From Myxococcaceae bacterium (lineage in GTDB: Bacteria > Myxococcota > Myxococcia > Myxococcales > Myxococcaceae), in assembly GCA_016793095.1 (NCBI GenBank), contig JAEUJQ010000064.1, forward strand, positions 19,187 to 83,186: 64,000 nucleotides of DNA. The letters are read 5' to 3'. Of this stretch, positions 16,355 to 25,440 are shown piece after piece; position 1 is the stretch's first letter, and each line of letters starts with the position of its first letter. Made by a program: the position numbers and the translations under genes. A model generated the notes under the pieces. The model saw nothing but the letters and a program-made list of their open reading frames with translations, searched no databases and had not been told where the DNA came from.

Positions 16355-18967
16355 TCAGTACTGGTGGTCCTGGGCAAGGAAGCCCGACTGGCCGGGAGTG
16401 CCAGGCGACGCACCCGGCCCGCCCACCATTCCGAGGTTGAGGGTGAAGCCGCTCATCACGTTGACGGTGGAGGCGGCGTCACGCAGCAGCGCGATTGACG
16501 GACCACCCGAGCCGCCACCGCCGTGCCCACCGGGGCCTCCGTTCCCACCGCGCCCGCCCAGTCCGCCGCGTCCACCGGTGTACTGGGACGTCCCGGTGTA
16601 GAGCGACGAGCCGCCTGCCCCACCTCTGCCACCGAGCGCGCCGCGGCCGCCAGCCCCACCGGCGCCACCGTTGCCCGAGCGGATGGTCGTCTGGCGCCCG
16701 AAGACCTGAGAGTTGGCGACCGAGAGGCCGAAGGAGCCGCCGCCGCTGCGGCCCGGTTGGCCGCCCGTGCCGGCGCACCCTCCGCCGCCGCCCGCGCCGC
16801 CGACGCTGCCCCAGGTCCAGCACCGGCAGGCGTTGATGCCGAGAATCGTCACGTACTGGCAGCCACCGCCGCCGCCGCCACCGCCACCGCCGCCGTTCCC
16901 GTGCCCGCCAGTCAACCCCGCGCCAGCGGAGCTCGGCGTGTACAGGCCGCTCCCAAACGTGCCCAACTGCCCGGCTGCGCCACCGTTGGTGCCGATGCCG
17001 CCGTCGGCGCCGTTCGCCCCGTTCATGGCTGCCGTCGAGGAGTTCCCCGCCTCGCTCGCACCACCGACGCCGCCAGCACTGCCGACGGACCCGATTCCAC
17101 CCGTGCCCGGTGCGGTCGGCCCCGGCGTCTCGTCGCCGTAGTAGCCCGAACGACCGCCAGCTCCACCGGTCCGGAAGCACCCGCTGGTGCCGCCTTGAGA
17201 CGCAGCCGGCCGCGGGTTCGTCTGTCCGCAGAAGTAGGGCACCACGTTCGAGTCGTTGAGCAGCCCGGCTACACCATCGTCACCGTCACCGGCTGCCGCG
17301 CCAACCGTGCCGTCTCCGCCAGAGGCCCCCGCCGACGCGTTCCCCGAGAAGATGCTCAACAGCTCGAGGCGCACCTGCTGCGAGTTCACCACCCGGGCGC
17401 CGTAGGCTGAGAGCCCCCTCCCCAACGCGTCCTGACCCGTCGGGTTGTCGCCGCGAATCGTCATGAACTGCACCAGCACGCCTGCGTCAGCGGCCCCGGC
17501 GTCGGCGACCAGCAGCGCGGGGTTTCCTCCGATGACCGCCGTGGAGGTGGACGAGGTCCGGAGCCAACGGTTCGTCGACGGCAGGTAGCCGCCCGCCACG
17601 TTGACGCCCCGCACGTTCGAGAGGACGAGCGGACCTGCGTAGGTGCCTCCGGACACGTAGACGTCGCGCTTGTTCTGCGCGACGGCCTTCCGCACACCCT
17701 CGGCGATGGAGAACACCGGGTCCTCCCGGGTGCCCGGGTTCGTGTCGTCGCCCGTGAGCGAGACGAAGACGCCGTTGGTCAGCTCGCCGTCCATCCCGTC
17801 GCAGTTCGCGTCCGTGAAGGCCACGTCGGGCAGGTCGGTGGCGCTGGTGAAGGTGCACGCGTACTCGCAGCCGTTGGCCGGGTCGGTGTCGAGGTCGAAG
17901 AAGCCGGTGTTGCAGGTGAAGGCGCACTGGCCGCCGTTGCACGACGAGGTCGCGTTGGCGGCGACGCAGCGACGGCCGCACATGCCACAGTGGTTCACGC
18001 TCTGCTGCACGTTCTCTTCGCAGCCGTCGGTGAGGCGCCCGTTGCAGTCGTCGAAGGGCGCGGTGCACTGGCCGATCTCACACTGGCCAGCGAGGCAGCG
18101 CGGCGTGGCGTTGGGCACCATGCACACGTTGCCGCAACGGCCGCAGTTGGTGACGTCGTTCTGCAGGCTGATGCCGTTGTCGGGCGTGCCGTCGCAGTCG
18201 TCGTCGAGGCCGTTGCAGACCTCGACGCCAGCGTCTCCCGGCGTGCAGACGAACGTGCCGCCGTCGGCGCAGGTCGGCACGGTGCGCTGACACTGGCCGA
18301 GGCCGCAGGTGACGGTGGGCAGGTCTTCGTCGGTGCGGCCGTCGCAGTCGTCGTCCACGCCGTTGCAGGTCTCTGCGGCCGGCGTCGAGGCGGTGCACGC
18401 GCTGTAGCCCGTGACGCCGTCACAGGTGCGCGCGCCGGTGCAGGTGCCGAAGGCGTTCTGGTTCATGCACGAGACCATCTGGCCCTGGCTGGCAGCCGTG
18501 CAGTCACAGGAGCCCGACGCCGGGGTGCACTGCTGCGCCTTCGGCCGCGTGTCGGTGCCGACGCCATTGAGGCAGCGGTACGAGGTGGGGCACGTCTGGT
18601 CGAACGCGCAGTCGCGACCGCACACCCCCTGCCCGTTCACGACGATGCACTTGTCCGCCGGGTACGGACAGTCGCTGTCGAGCAGGCACGCCTGGCAGAG
18701 ACCGCCCCGGTCCGGTGCGCACGAGTAGCGGAGGGGCGTGAGCTGCGTGCACACCTCCATGGCCCGGCAGCCGTCCGCGCACTTCCGGCGGCAGACGGGC
18801 TGCGAACCGGGAATGCCGTCACACAGTCCGGTGGCGCACTCCTCGTCGCGCGCGCACGCTTCGCCCTCCTGCTTCAGCGTCATCATCGCCGGTGGCTCGC
18901 GCGTGCAGGTGCAGCCCGCGAGCGAGAGGAACAACGCGAAGAAGACGAATGAGGTACGGCTGAACAT
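16355..18967 (-). CDS. Lipoprotein with MopE-type motifs, beta-helix and Gly-rich tail
   Basis: 870 residues from ATG18967, chosen because GAGGAG precedes it and it gives a lipoprotein signal (FALFLSLAGC). Residues about 25-130 form Cys-rich modules (CARDEECATGLC). Two MopE-type metal-binding motifs follow (CNGVDDDCDGRTDED, CNGLDDDCDGTPDNG), known from a copper-binding methanotroph protein and abundant in myxobacteria. A DUF1565-like beta-helix entry (VSLTGDDTNPGTREDPVFSI) starts near residue 400. The last 300 residues are Gly-rich (up to ten Gly in a row before CQYV) and probably continue the parallel beta-helix. Surface display by a lipid anchor is likely; ligand and role are unknown. A three-part outer-surface protein typical of the group. 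Confidence 0.75.
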   Translation of the reverse strand: MFSRTSFVFFALFLSLAGCTCTREPPAMMTLKQEGEACARDEECATGLCDGIPGSQPVCRRKCADGCRAMEVCTQLTPLRYSCAPDRGGLCQACLLDSDCPYPADKCIVVNGQGVCGRDCAFDQTCPTSYRCLNGVGTDTRPKAQQCTPASGSCDCTAASQGQMVSCMNQNAFGTCTGARTCDGVTGYSACTASTPAAETCNGVDDDCDGRTDEDLPTVTCGLGQCQRTVPTCADGGTFVCTPGDAGVEVCNGLDDDCDGTPDNGISLQNDVTNCGRCGNVCMVPNATPRCLAGQCEIGQCTAPFDDCNGRLTDGCEENVQQSVNHCGMCGRRCVAANATSSCNGGQCAFTCNTGFFDLDTDPANGCEYACTFTSATDLPDVAFTDANCDGMDGELTNGVFVSLTGDDTNPGTREDPVFSIAEGVRKAVAQNKRDVYVSGGTYAGPLVLSNVRGVNVAGGYLPSTNRWLRTSSTSTAVIGGNPALLVADAGAADAGVLVQFMTIRGDNPTGQDALGRGLSAYGARVVNSQQVRLELLSIFSGNASAGASGGDGTVGAAAGDGDDGVAGLLNDSNVVPYFCGQTNPRPAASQGGTSGCFRTGGAGGRSGYYGDETPGPTAPGTGGIGSVGSAGGVGGASEAGNSSTAAMNGANGADGGIGTNGGAAGQLGTFGSGLYTPSSAGAGLTGGHGNGGGGGGGGGGGCQYVTILGINACRCWTWGSVGGAGGGGGCAGTGGQPGRSGGGSFGLSVANSQVFGRQTTIRSGNGGAGGAGGRGALGGRGGAGGSSLYTGTSQYTGGRGGLGGRGGNGGPGGHGGGGSGGPSIALLRDAASTVNVMSGFTLNLGMVGGPGASPGTPGQSGFLAQDHQY

Positions 18968-19271
18968 GTCGCGGACTCCTCGAGGCCTGATCAGCTGGAA
19001 GCGTGCTCCACCGACGGGCGCGCGGCCATCGCACATTTCCCTGCAGCGCTCCAATGGCTGAAGGAGAAACCAGAGCGAGCGCTCTGGAAGCTCCTGACCC
19101 GCCAAGACGCGAAGCCGACGCCGCGAAGGACAGCGCTGCTGGTGTTCGACTGAACGGCGACCAGGAAGAGCGTGGACGCTCGTCTGGTCAGGTTGGGCGC
19201 GCTCGCATGGCGCAACACAAAACGGGTGCTGACGAGGCCGATACGGCCCGCCAGCTGGTTCACCGTGGAGG
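18968..19271. other. Gap of 304 bases without a supported gene
   Basis: This gap separates two leftward surface-protein genes. It must hold the promoter of the MopE-motif lipoprotein and any terminator of the MYXO-CTERM gene. A perfect inverted repeat (CAGAGC-GAGC-GCTCTG, about 19071-19086) is the only structure I see; no T-run follows it, so it is not a clear terminator. A plus-strand frame without a start codon ends at about 19153 and could be a gene remnant, but this is not supportable. Confidence 0.5.
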
Positions 19272-22200
19272 TCAGCCCCTGCTGATCAGCAGCCGAGCCC
19301 GCGCGCGACGACGCTCACCCATGAGCCACGCGAGGCCGAGCAGCGAGAGCCAGAGCGGTCCACCTTCAGCGCCGCTGCAGTTGCAGCCGCCGGCCGCGCC
19401 ACCATCACCACCGCCTCCGCCGCTGCCCCCTGCCGTCGAGCCACCTGCCGCTGACCCGCCAGCTGCGGAGCCACCGGCGACGCCACCGGCAGACCCACCC
19501 GCCGCTGAACCACCCGCGACCGCGCCGCCCGCTGAACCACCGGCGACCGCGCCGCCCGCAGAGCCACCGGCGACCGCGCCACCCGCAGAGCCACCGCCTG
19601 CAGAGCCACCCGCGACCGCGCCGCCCGCAGAGCCACCAGCGACCGCGCCGCCCGCAGAGCCACCGGCGACCGCGCCGCCTGCAGAGCCACCGGCAACAGC
19701 GGAGCCACCAGCGACCGCGCCGCCCGCAGAGCCACCGGCAACAGCGGAGCCACCAGCGACCGCGCCGCCCGCAGAGCCACCCGCCGCTGCACCGCCCGCC
19801 GCGGAGCCTCCAGCCGCTGAACCGCCCGCGAGCGATCCCGAACCTCCCGCCGCGCCGCCTCCGAATGACCCGCCACCAACCGGGAAGCCGCCCGCGAACC
19901 CGCCGCTCGTCGGGAACCCGCCCGCGAAGCCACCTGCGAAGCCGCCGCTCGTCGGGAACCCGCCCGCGAAGCCGCCTGCGAAGCCGCCGCTCGTCGGGAA
20001 CCCGCCCGCGAAGCCACCGCCAACCGGCCCGCCACCCGCACCGCCTCCGCCGAAGCCACCATCGACTCCGCCGACCGCATCGACCCGCAGCGAGCCAGAC
20101 GATGAGCTGTCAGCGATGACGAAGTACGTCAGGCCCGCGCTGAGGTTGAGCGAGAAGAACGAGCCGCTCGCGAAGCACGACACGCCGCAGCTCGCTCCTG
20201 AGACCGAGAGCTGGGCCGAGCTGTTGAATGTGTACAGCCCCGACGCCGAGGGGGTGAAGCTGTACACCAGGTCCGGCGTGTTCGCGGACCCGCACGGCTG
20301 GCCCCCATCGAGCCCAGAGAAGCCTCCCTGGTAGTCGTCGAACGCGCTCCCGAAATCGAGAGAGACCGGCACCCCCAGCGAGAGCGGCTGCGCTCCTGCA
20401 CAAACGTCATTCACGGGCGGGGTGATGCTGCGCAGGTTGAGGCGGAAAGCCCCCGTCTGTCCGAAGACACTATCGACGACGATGAAATAGGGCGTGGCCT
20501 GGGTCGCACGGAAGTTCGTCGAGTTGACCGGGCTGAAGCCGATGCTCGTGTTCGAGTACAGACACCCGCCGTCGCAGGTTCCTTGCGTGATGAAGGCCGA
20601 CAGCGGGTTGAAGCCGAAGCCTCCGTCGTCAGGCAGCGAGACACTGGCCTGGAACGCACCGGTCGCCGTCGGCGTGAACGAATACACGACGTCGGGCGCG
20701 GTGAAGTTGAAGTTGCACGTGAAGTCGTTGGCGGCGCCCACCGTGGTGCCGCTCAGCGTCTGGCCGACCGAGATGGGCGTCGGCGACGCGCACGAGTCGT
20801 TCCCGGGGATGAGCACGGAGTCCACCCGCACGGAGCCGCCAGACCCCGAGCCTTCGACGATGAGGAAGTAGGTGACGCCGCTCTGGAGGTCGAGCGTCAG
20901 AGAACCTCCGTTGACGAAGCAGTTCGTCCCGCACGTGCCGGCGCTCACCGACACCGAGCCAGGCGCCTGGAACTGGTAGCGGCCTGACGTCGCAGGAGTG
21001 AAGCTGTACGTGAGGTCGGCGCTCCCGGGTTGACCGCAGCTCGCCCCACCGTCCGGCGCGAAGCTCCCGCCGTAGTCGTCGAAGGCGTTGGTGAAGCTGG
21101 CCGTCACCGGGACCCCGAGCGAGAGCGGCTGCGCGCCGGAGCAGAGATCGTTCGCCGGCGGCGTGATGCTCCGCAGGGTGAGCTGGAAGGCGCTCGTCTG
21201 GGAGAACTGGCTGTCCACGACGATGAAGTAGGGCGTCGCGCTCGTGCCCCGGAAGTTCACCAACGACTCGCCGAAGCCGGGCATGCCGCCGAAGGAACTC
21301 TCGGCGAGGCAGCCACCGTCGCAGGTGCCCTGGGTGACGTAGGTGGTCAACGGGAAGAAGCCGAACCCCGCATCGCCGAGCAGCGACGCGGCAGCCTGGA
21401 AGGAGCCGCTGGCCGCAGGCGTGAAGACGTACGCGACGTCAGGCCCGGGGTAGTTGGAGCCACACCTGAAGTCGTTCGACGCGCCGACCGTCGTGCCCGT
21501 CACCGTCTGGCCGACGGAGAGGGGGGCAGGGCTGGTGCAGGTGTCGTTCGGCGGGGCCACGATGGGGTCGATTTGCAGCGCGCCGGTGCCCGAGCCCTCC
21601 GCGATGATGAAGTACGTCGTCGCGCCGGCGAGGTCGAGGGTCTGGCCCGACCCGACCTGGGTGAAGCAGTTGTTCCCGCACGTGCCGGTGGACAACGAGA
21701 GCGTCGCGCTCGTGGTGAACAGGTAGCGACCTGTCGTCGGCGGCGTGAAGAAGAAGACCAGGTCAGTCAGGCCCTGCTGGCCGCAGCCGCTGCCACCATC
21801 GGGGCCAAAGGAGGTGCGGTAGTCGTCGAACGCGTTGGTGAAGTCGAGCGGAACGGACACGCCCGGCGTCACCTGCACCGGACCCGAGCAGAGGTCGTTC
21901 GCCGCCGGCGTGAACGAGGTGAGCGAGACGTTGAAGTCCGTCGGGAAGGGGAAGTCGCTGTCCACCACGACGAAGTAGGGCGTCGCGCCCGTGCCGCGGA
22001 AGTTCACCGACGACGACTGGAATCCAAAACCCTGGCCCCGCGCGAAGCACCCCGCGTCGCACGAGCCCTGCGTCACGTACGGCGTGAGGTTGAAGAAGCC
22101 GAACCCTCCGTCCGCGGCGGTGACGGTCGCCCGGAAGGCCCCGCTCGCCGGCGGCGTGAAGGCGTAGAAGACGTCAGGGCCCTGGTAGGCGAACTCGCAG

Positions 22201-22403
22201 GTCGAGTCGTTGACCGCGCCGTTCGTGGTTCCCGGCAACGTCTGCCCGAGCGCGATGGGCTGAGGCGACAGGCACGACTCGTTCATCACCGCGTCTCGGC
22301 GAACGCCGAACGACTCGTCGGTGCCCGTCGGCTCGCGAAGCTGCCCACACGCGACTCCGACGAGGACTCCGATCACCAGCGCGGCCAGGTGTGCCTGTCT
22401 CAT
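19272..22403 (-). CDS. Surface protein with three tandem double-domain repeats and MYXO-CTERM
   Basis: 1043 residues. ATG22403 is preferred over 22439 because GGGAGGG precedes it. A signal peptide ends VLVGVACGQ. Six Cys-containing beta domains alternate as A-B-A-B-A-B, about 250 residues per pair. A domains share LGQTLPGTT/VGQTVTGTT, TPYFIVVDS and YVTQGTCDGGC. B domains share SLGVPV, NAFDDY, LVYSFTP and SGTCGxNCF. They resemble bacterial pre-peptidase C-terminal domains. A roughly 240-residue GGSA/GGAVA/GGF stalk follows. The end is GCNCSG, a hydrophobic helix (PLWLSLLGLAWLM), then ERRRARAR: a MYXO-CTERM signal, which routes proteins to the cell surface through a rhombosortase-like system. 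The role is probably adhesive or structural. Confidence 0.85.
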   Translation of the reverse strand: MRQAHLAALVIGVLVGVACGQLREPTGTDESFGVRRDAVMNESCLSPQPIALGQTLPGTTNGAVNDSTCEFAYQGPDVFYAFTPPASGAFRATVTAADGGFGFFNLTPYVTQGSCDAGCFARGQGFGFQSSSVNFRGTGATPYFVVVDSDFPFPTDFNVSLTSFTPAANDLCSGPVQVTPGVSVPLDFTNAFDDYRTSFGPDGGSGCGQQGLTDLVFFFTPPTTGRYLFTTSATLSLSTGTCGNNCFTQVGSGQTLDLAGATTYFIIAEGSGTGALQIDPIVAPPNDTCTSPAPLSVGQTVTGTTVGASNDFRCGSNYPGPDVAYVFTPAASGSFQAAASLLGDAGFGFFPLTTYVTQGTCDGGCLAESSFGGMPGFGESLVNFRGTSATPYFIVVDSQFSQTSAFQLTLRSITPPANDLCSGAQPLSLGVPVTASFTNAFDDYGGSFAPDGGASCGQPGSADLTYSFTPATSGRYQFQAPGSVSVSAGTCGTNCFVNGGSLTLDLQSGVTYFLIVEGSGSGGSVRVDSVLIPGNDSCASPTPISVGQTLSGTTVGAANDFTCNFNFTAPDVVYSFTPTATGAFQASVSLPDDGGFGFNPLSAFITQGTCDGGCLYSNTSIGFSPVNSTNFRATQATPYFIVVDSVFGQTGAFRLNLRSITPPVNDVCAGAQPLSLGVPVSLDFGSAFDDYQGGFSGLDGGQPCGSANTPDLVYSFTPSASGLYTFNSSAQLSVSGASCGVSCFASGSFFSLNLSAGLTYFVIADSSSSGSLRVDAVGGVDGGFGGGGAGGGPVGGGFAGGFPTSGGFAGGFAGGFPTSGGFAGGFAGGFPTSGGFAGGFPVGGGSFGGGAAGGSGSLAGGSAAGGSAAGGAAAGGSAGGAVAGGSAVAGGSAGGAVAGGSAVAGGSAGGAVAGGSAGGAVAGGSAGGAVAGGSAGGGSAGGAVAGGSAGGAVAGGSAGGAVAGGSAAGGSAGGVAGGSAAGGSAAGGSTAGGSGGGGGDGGAAGGCNCSGAEGGPLWLSLLGLAWLMGERRRARARLLISRG

Positions 22404-22464
22404 GGTCCCTCCCGAAACGGAGCGCGCAGTCTGCCACACCTCAGGCGAACTTGTCCGCGAGCCG

Positions 22465-24219
22465 TCAGCCGGCCGCGCGCGCGTCCTGCTCGGGGAGGAA
22501 GCGCCGCAGCACGTCGTGGAGCGCCGCCACCGAGATGGGCTTCGCCAGGCCGTCGTCCATTCCAGCGGCGAAGCAGGCGTTCAGCTCGTCCTGCAGGGCG
22601 CTGGCGGTCAGGGCGATGACTGGAATGCGCCGCAGGCTGGCCACCTTCTCGCGCCGCCGCAGCTCGCGGGTCGCGTCGTGGCCGTTCATCACCGGCATGT
22701 GCACGTCCATGAAGACGATGTCGAACCGCTCATTCGACAACTTCGCGAGGGCCTCTTCGCCGTGCCCGGCGGTGACGACGTCGAGGCCCGCCTGGCTCAG
22801 CAGGACGGTGGCCACCCGGCTGTTGATGCCGTTGTCATCGACGACGAGCGCGCGACCAGCGAAGCGACGGGGGCCTCGCTCGGCTGCCGGCTCGACGCCC
22901 GCTCCGCTCGCTTCGGAGAGGGGGACGACGAGGGAGAACGTGCTCCCGACCCCGGGCGCGCTGTCGAGCTCGAGCACGCCGCCCATCAGGCCCGCGAGCT
23001 GATGACACATGGCGAGGCCGAGCCCCGTGCCGCCCAGGCCCCGCGCCGAGTCGAGCTGGCCGAAGGGCTTGAAGAGCCGGCCGCGGTCCTCGGGCTTGAT
23101 GCCTGGCCCCGTGTCCTTCACCGAGAGCCGCAGCACCTGGTGCGCGCCGACGGGCGTCACCTTCGCAGTGACGGCGACGCTGCCCCTCGCGGTGAACTTC
23201 ACCGCGTTGGCCACCAGGTTGTTCAGCACTTGAGCGATGCGCGATCGGTCTCCCACGAGCCGCAGCCCGCGGGGCAGGCTCACTTCGACGCGGTACTCGA
23301 GGCCCCGGAAACGCGCGGCGGCGCCATGCAAGGCCGACACCTCTTCGACGAGCTGGGCCGGGGCAAACGGGGCGGGCCGCAGCGACAGCTTCCCTTCATG
23401 GGCGCGGGCCAGGTCGAGCAGATCGTCGATGAGCACCCGCAACAACTGGCCGCTCTCCTGAATCACGCTCAGGCCTTCCTGGACCCGGCTGGACATCGGC
23501 TCTCGCGACGCGAGCAACCCCTCCGTCATGCCCAGCACGCCGTTGAGCGGCGTGCGGATCTCGTGACTGACGTTGGCGAGGAACCGGTCCTTGTCCTTGT
23601 TGGCGCGCTCGGCGTCTTCTCGCGCGCGCCGCAACGACTCCATCGTCCGCAGGCGCACGGTCTCGAAGAGGAACCCGATGACGGCGAAGATGGGCACGAA
23701 GATCACGGCCCGGAAGGCGCGCTGCGCGACGTCGGCGTCGGGGCGAACGGGCGCCACGCCCAGGGTGAACAACAGCCCGACGACAGCACCCGCCGCGACG
23801 CTGACGACCAGCCAGAAGAGCCCCTGCTTCCGCCCGGCGAAGAAGAGCAGCGTGAGCGGCCCGAGAGAGAGCCACGCGAGGTACCCCGGCTGGCCGAGCG
23901 CGAGCGCGCCCCCTGCGAACATCACCACCTGCACTACGCCGTAGAAGGTGGTGACGACGGCCAGCCTGCCGGTCCACCACCAGAAGCCGAGCACGGCCAG
24001 ACAGACGAGGGCGCCCGCGCCCGCACCCAGGCCCTCGGGGAGCGAGCCGGTCAGGAGGTTGAGCAGGCTCAGCGCGAGGCTCGTCGCCAGGCCACCCGTC
24101 AGGAGCAGGAGCAGGAACCCCACCCGCAGCCGGTGGGTCTCGTCGCCGGGGTCATCGCGGGACAGCCGCTGGGGGGCGCGCGCCTGCAAGCTCACCAGCC
24201 TGTCCAGCAGCGCCTTCAC
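22465..24219 (-). CDS. Hybrid sensor histidine kinase with C-terminal receiver
   Basis: 584 residues. Six hydrophobic helices (residues about 32-185) make a membrane sensor with almost no periplasmic loop. HisKA follows with NVSHEIRTPLNG (His219), then the ATP-binding domain (NLVANAVKF, DTGPGIKPED, GGTGLGLAM), then a receiver domain (VVDDNGINSRVATVLL, phospho-acceptor in FMDVHMP, Lys in LAKPIS). This is the BarA/EvgS-like hybrid layout without an HPt domain, so phosphate must pass to an unlinked HPt protein. The signal is probably intramembrane or membrane state. Its downstream (leftward) neighbour is the MYXO-CTERM gene, 61 bases beyond the stop. No response regulator is adjacent. Confidence 0.92.
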   Translation of the reverse strand: MKALLDRLVSLQARAPQRLSRDDPGDETHRLRVGFLLLLLTGGLATSLALSLLNLLTGSLPEGLGAGAGALVCLAVLGFWWWTGRLAVVTTFYGVVQVVMFAGGALALGQPGYLAWLSLGPLTLLFFAGRKQGLFWLVVSVAAGAVVGLLFTLGVAPVRPDADVAQRAFRAVIFVPIFAVIGFLFETVRLRTMESLRRAREDAERANKDKDRFLANVSHEIRTPLNGVLGMTEGLLASREPMSSRVQEGLSVIQESGQLLRVLIDDLLDLARAHEGKLSLRPAPFAPAQLVEEVSALHGAAARFRGLEYRVEVSLPRGLRLVGDRSRIAQVLNNLVANAVKFTARGSVAVTAKVTPVGAHQVLRLSVKDTGPGIKPEDRGRLFKPFGQLDSARGLGGTGLGLAMCHQLAGLMGGVLELDSAPGVGSTFSLVVPLSEASGAGVEPAAERGPRRFAGRALVVDDNGINSRVATVLLSQAGLDVVTAGHGEEALAKLSNERFDIVFMDVHMPVMNGHDATRELRRREKVASLRRIPVIALTASALQDELNACFAAGMDDGLAKPISVAALHDVLRRFLPEQDARAAG

Positions 24220-24296
24220 AGATCAAAGCTAGCGGTGCCACCCGGCGACGGCCACCTCGACCTGCGTCGGTGTTCGTGGGGAAACCGCCGACACCG

Positions 24297-25409
24297 TCAA
24301 CGGGAAGCGACGAAGAGCACGGCCCCCGCGACCGCGGCGAGCCACCGTCCGGCCTCGAGGCCCCTCGCCCACGGGCGCCGCTCCAGCAGGGCCGGCACCG
24401 CGGTCGCAGAGACGGCGATCCACGCGGCCAGCCCGAGCTTCCACACGAGCGGCAGCCCGAGGCCCCAGGTGAGGAAGGCGAAGGTGGCGCCCAGCACCAC
24501 CAGCCACTGCCAGAAGACGTAGCGACGAAGCGGGCGCGGCGCGTCGACGTCGTACTTCACCGCGGGGTCGCGCTTCTCGGTGGGGCCCATCCACCCGGGG
24601 CGCCAGCCGGGCGAGGCGACGAACACCTTGAGCCCGTCGAGGACGGTGGGCGCGCGCGTGGCGAGGCGCACGAGGTCGACGTACCGCTCCACCTGCGCCC
24701 ACCACGGGTTGAAGCTCTTGAGCGGCGTCGTGGTGCCGTACACGCACGGCTCGGTCTCCGGCTCCCAGGTGCCGAAGAGCCGGTCCCAGACGATGAAGGT
24801 CGCGCCGTGGTTCTTGTCGAGGTACCGCGGGTTGATGGCGTGGTGCACGCGGTGGAGCGACGGGGTGTTGAGCACCTTCTCGAGCACCCCGAGGGGCCTC
24901 ACGAGCTCGGTGTGAATCCAGAACTGGTACAGCGTCGTGAGGCCCAGCATCACCGCGAAGGGGAAGGTGGGCACCCCGAGCAGCGCCAGCGGCAGCCAGA
25001 AGGGCAGGCTGGTCGCCCACGTCGTCACTGACTGCCGGAGCGCGACCGCCAGGTTGTAGTCCTCGGAGTGGTGGTGCACCACGTGCGCCGCCCACAGGAG
25101 GTTCACCTCGTGCGAGAGCCGATGCCACCAGTAGTAGGCGACCTCGACGCCCACGAGCGCGGCCACCCACGGGAGCCAGGTCGTCGGCAGGTCGAAGAGC
25201 CGCCGCTCGAAGACCGCTCCGTACGCCAGCAACGTCACCCAGCCGCCGAGGAGGTTCGACACGAGCTGCTGCACCACGCCGCAGCCCATGTCCGCGATGG
25301 CGTCGCCGAGCCGGTAGGCCAGTACGCCACGGCGGCGCGCGACCGCCAGCTCCACCGCGATGCCGAGGAAGAAGAGCGGAATGGCCAGCGCGATGAGGTT
25401 GGGACCCAC
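24297..25409 (-). CDS. Fatty acid hydroxylase-superfamily membrane enzyme (AGMO/sterol desaturase-like)
   Basis: 370 residues with several hydrophobic segments. The di-iron histidine clusters of the superfamily are intact: HRLSHE (96-101), HVVHHH (109-114) and SLHRVHH (about 183-189), plus DKNHG about ten residues later. NTPSLHRVHHAINPRYLDKN is typical of the branch that includes alkylglycerol monooxygenase and related bacterial proteins. The reaction is oxygen-dependent hydroxylation or desaturation of a lipid at the membrane; the substrate here is unknown. Ether lipids are known in myxobacteria as developmental signals, which makes AGMO-like activity attractive but unproven. The C-terminal 70 residues add two more helices. 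It follows the FHA gene on the same strand by 31 bases, so co-transcription is possible. Confidence 0.85.
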   Translation of the reverse strand: MGPNLIALAIPLFFLGIAVELAVARRRGVLAYRLGDAIADMGCGVVQQLVSNLLGGWVTLLAYGAVFERRLFDLPTTWLPWVAALVGVEVAYYWWHRLSHEVNLLWAAHVVHHHSEDYNLAVALRQSVTTWATSLPFWLPLALLGVPTFPFAVMLGLTTLYQFWIHTELVRPLGVLEKVLNTPSLHRVHHAINPRYLDKNHGATFIVWDRLFGTWEPETEPCVYGTTTPLKSFNPWWAQVERYVDLVRLATRAPTVLDGLKVFVASPGWRPGWMGPTEKRDPAVKYDVDAPRPLRRYVFWQWLVVLGATFAFLTWGLGLPLVWKLGLAAWIAVSATAVPALLERRPWARGLEAGRWLAAVAGAVLFVASR

Positions 25410-25440
25410 GAGCGGCTTCCTGACGTCTGGGCGAGGCGGG

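Noticed and set aside
18969..19153. Remnant gene on the plus strand ending ALLVFD and stop
   Set aside because: No start codon, overlaps the lipoprotein start, and cannot be distinguished from a chance open frame.
19003..20334. Pro/Ala-rich 443-residue plus-strand frame
   Set aside because: Antisense to the Gly/Ala/Ser stalk of the MYXO-CTERM protein; no start signal and no domain.
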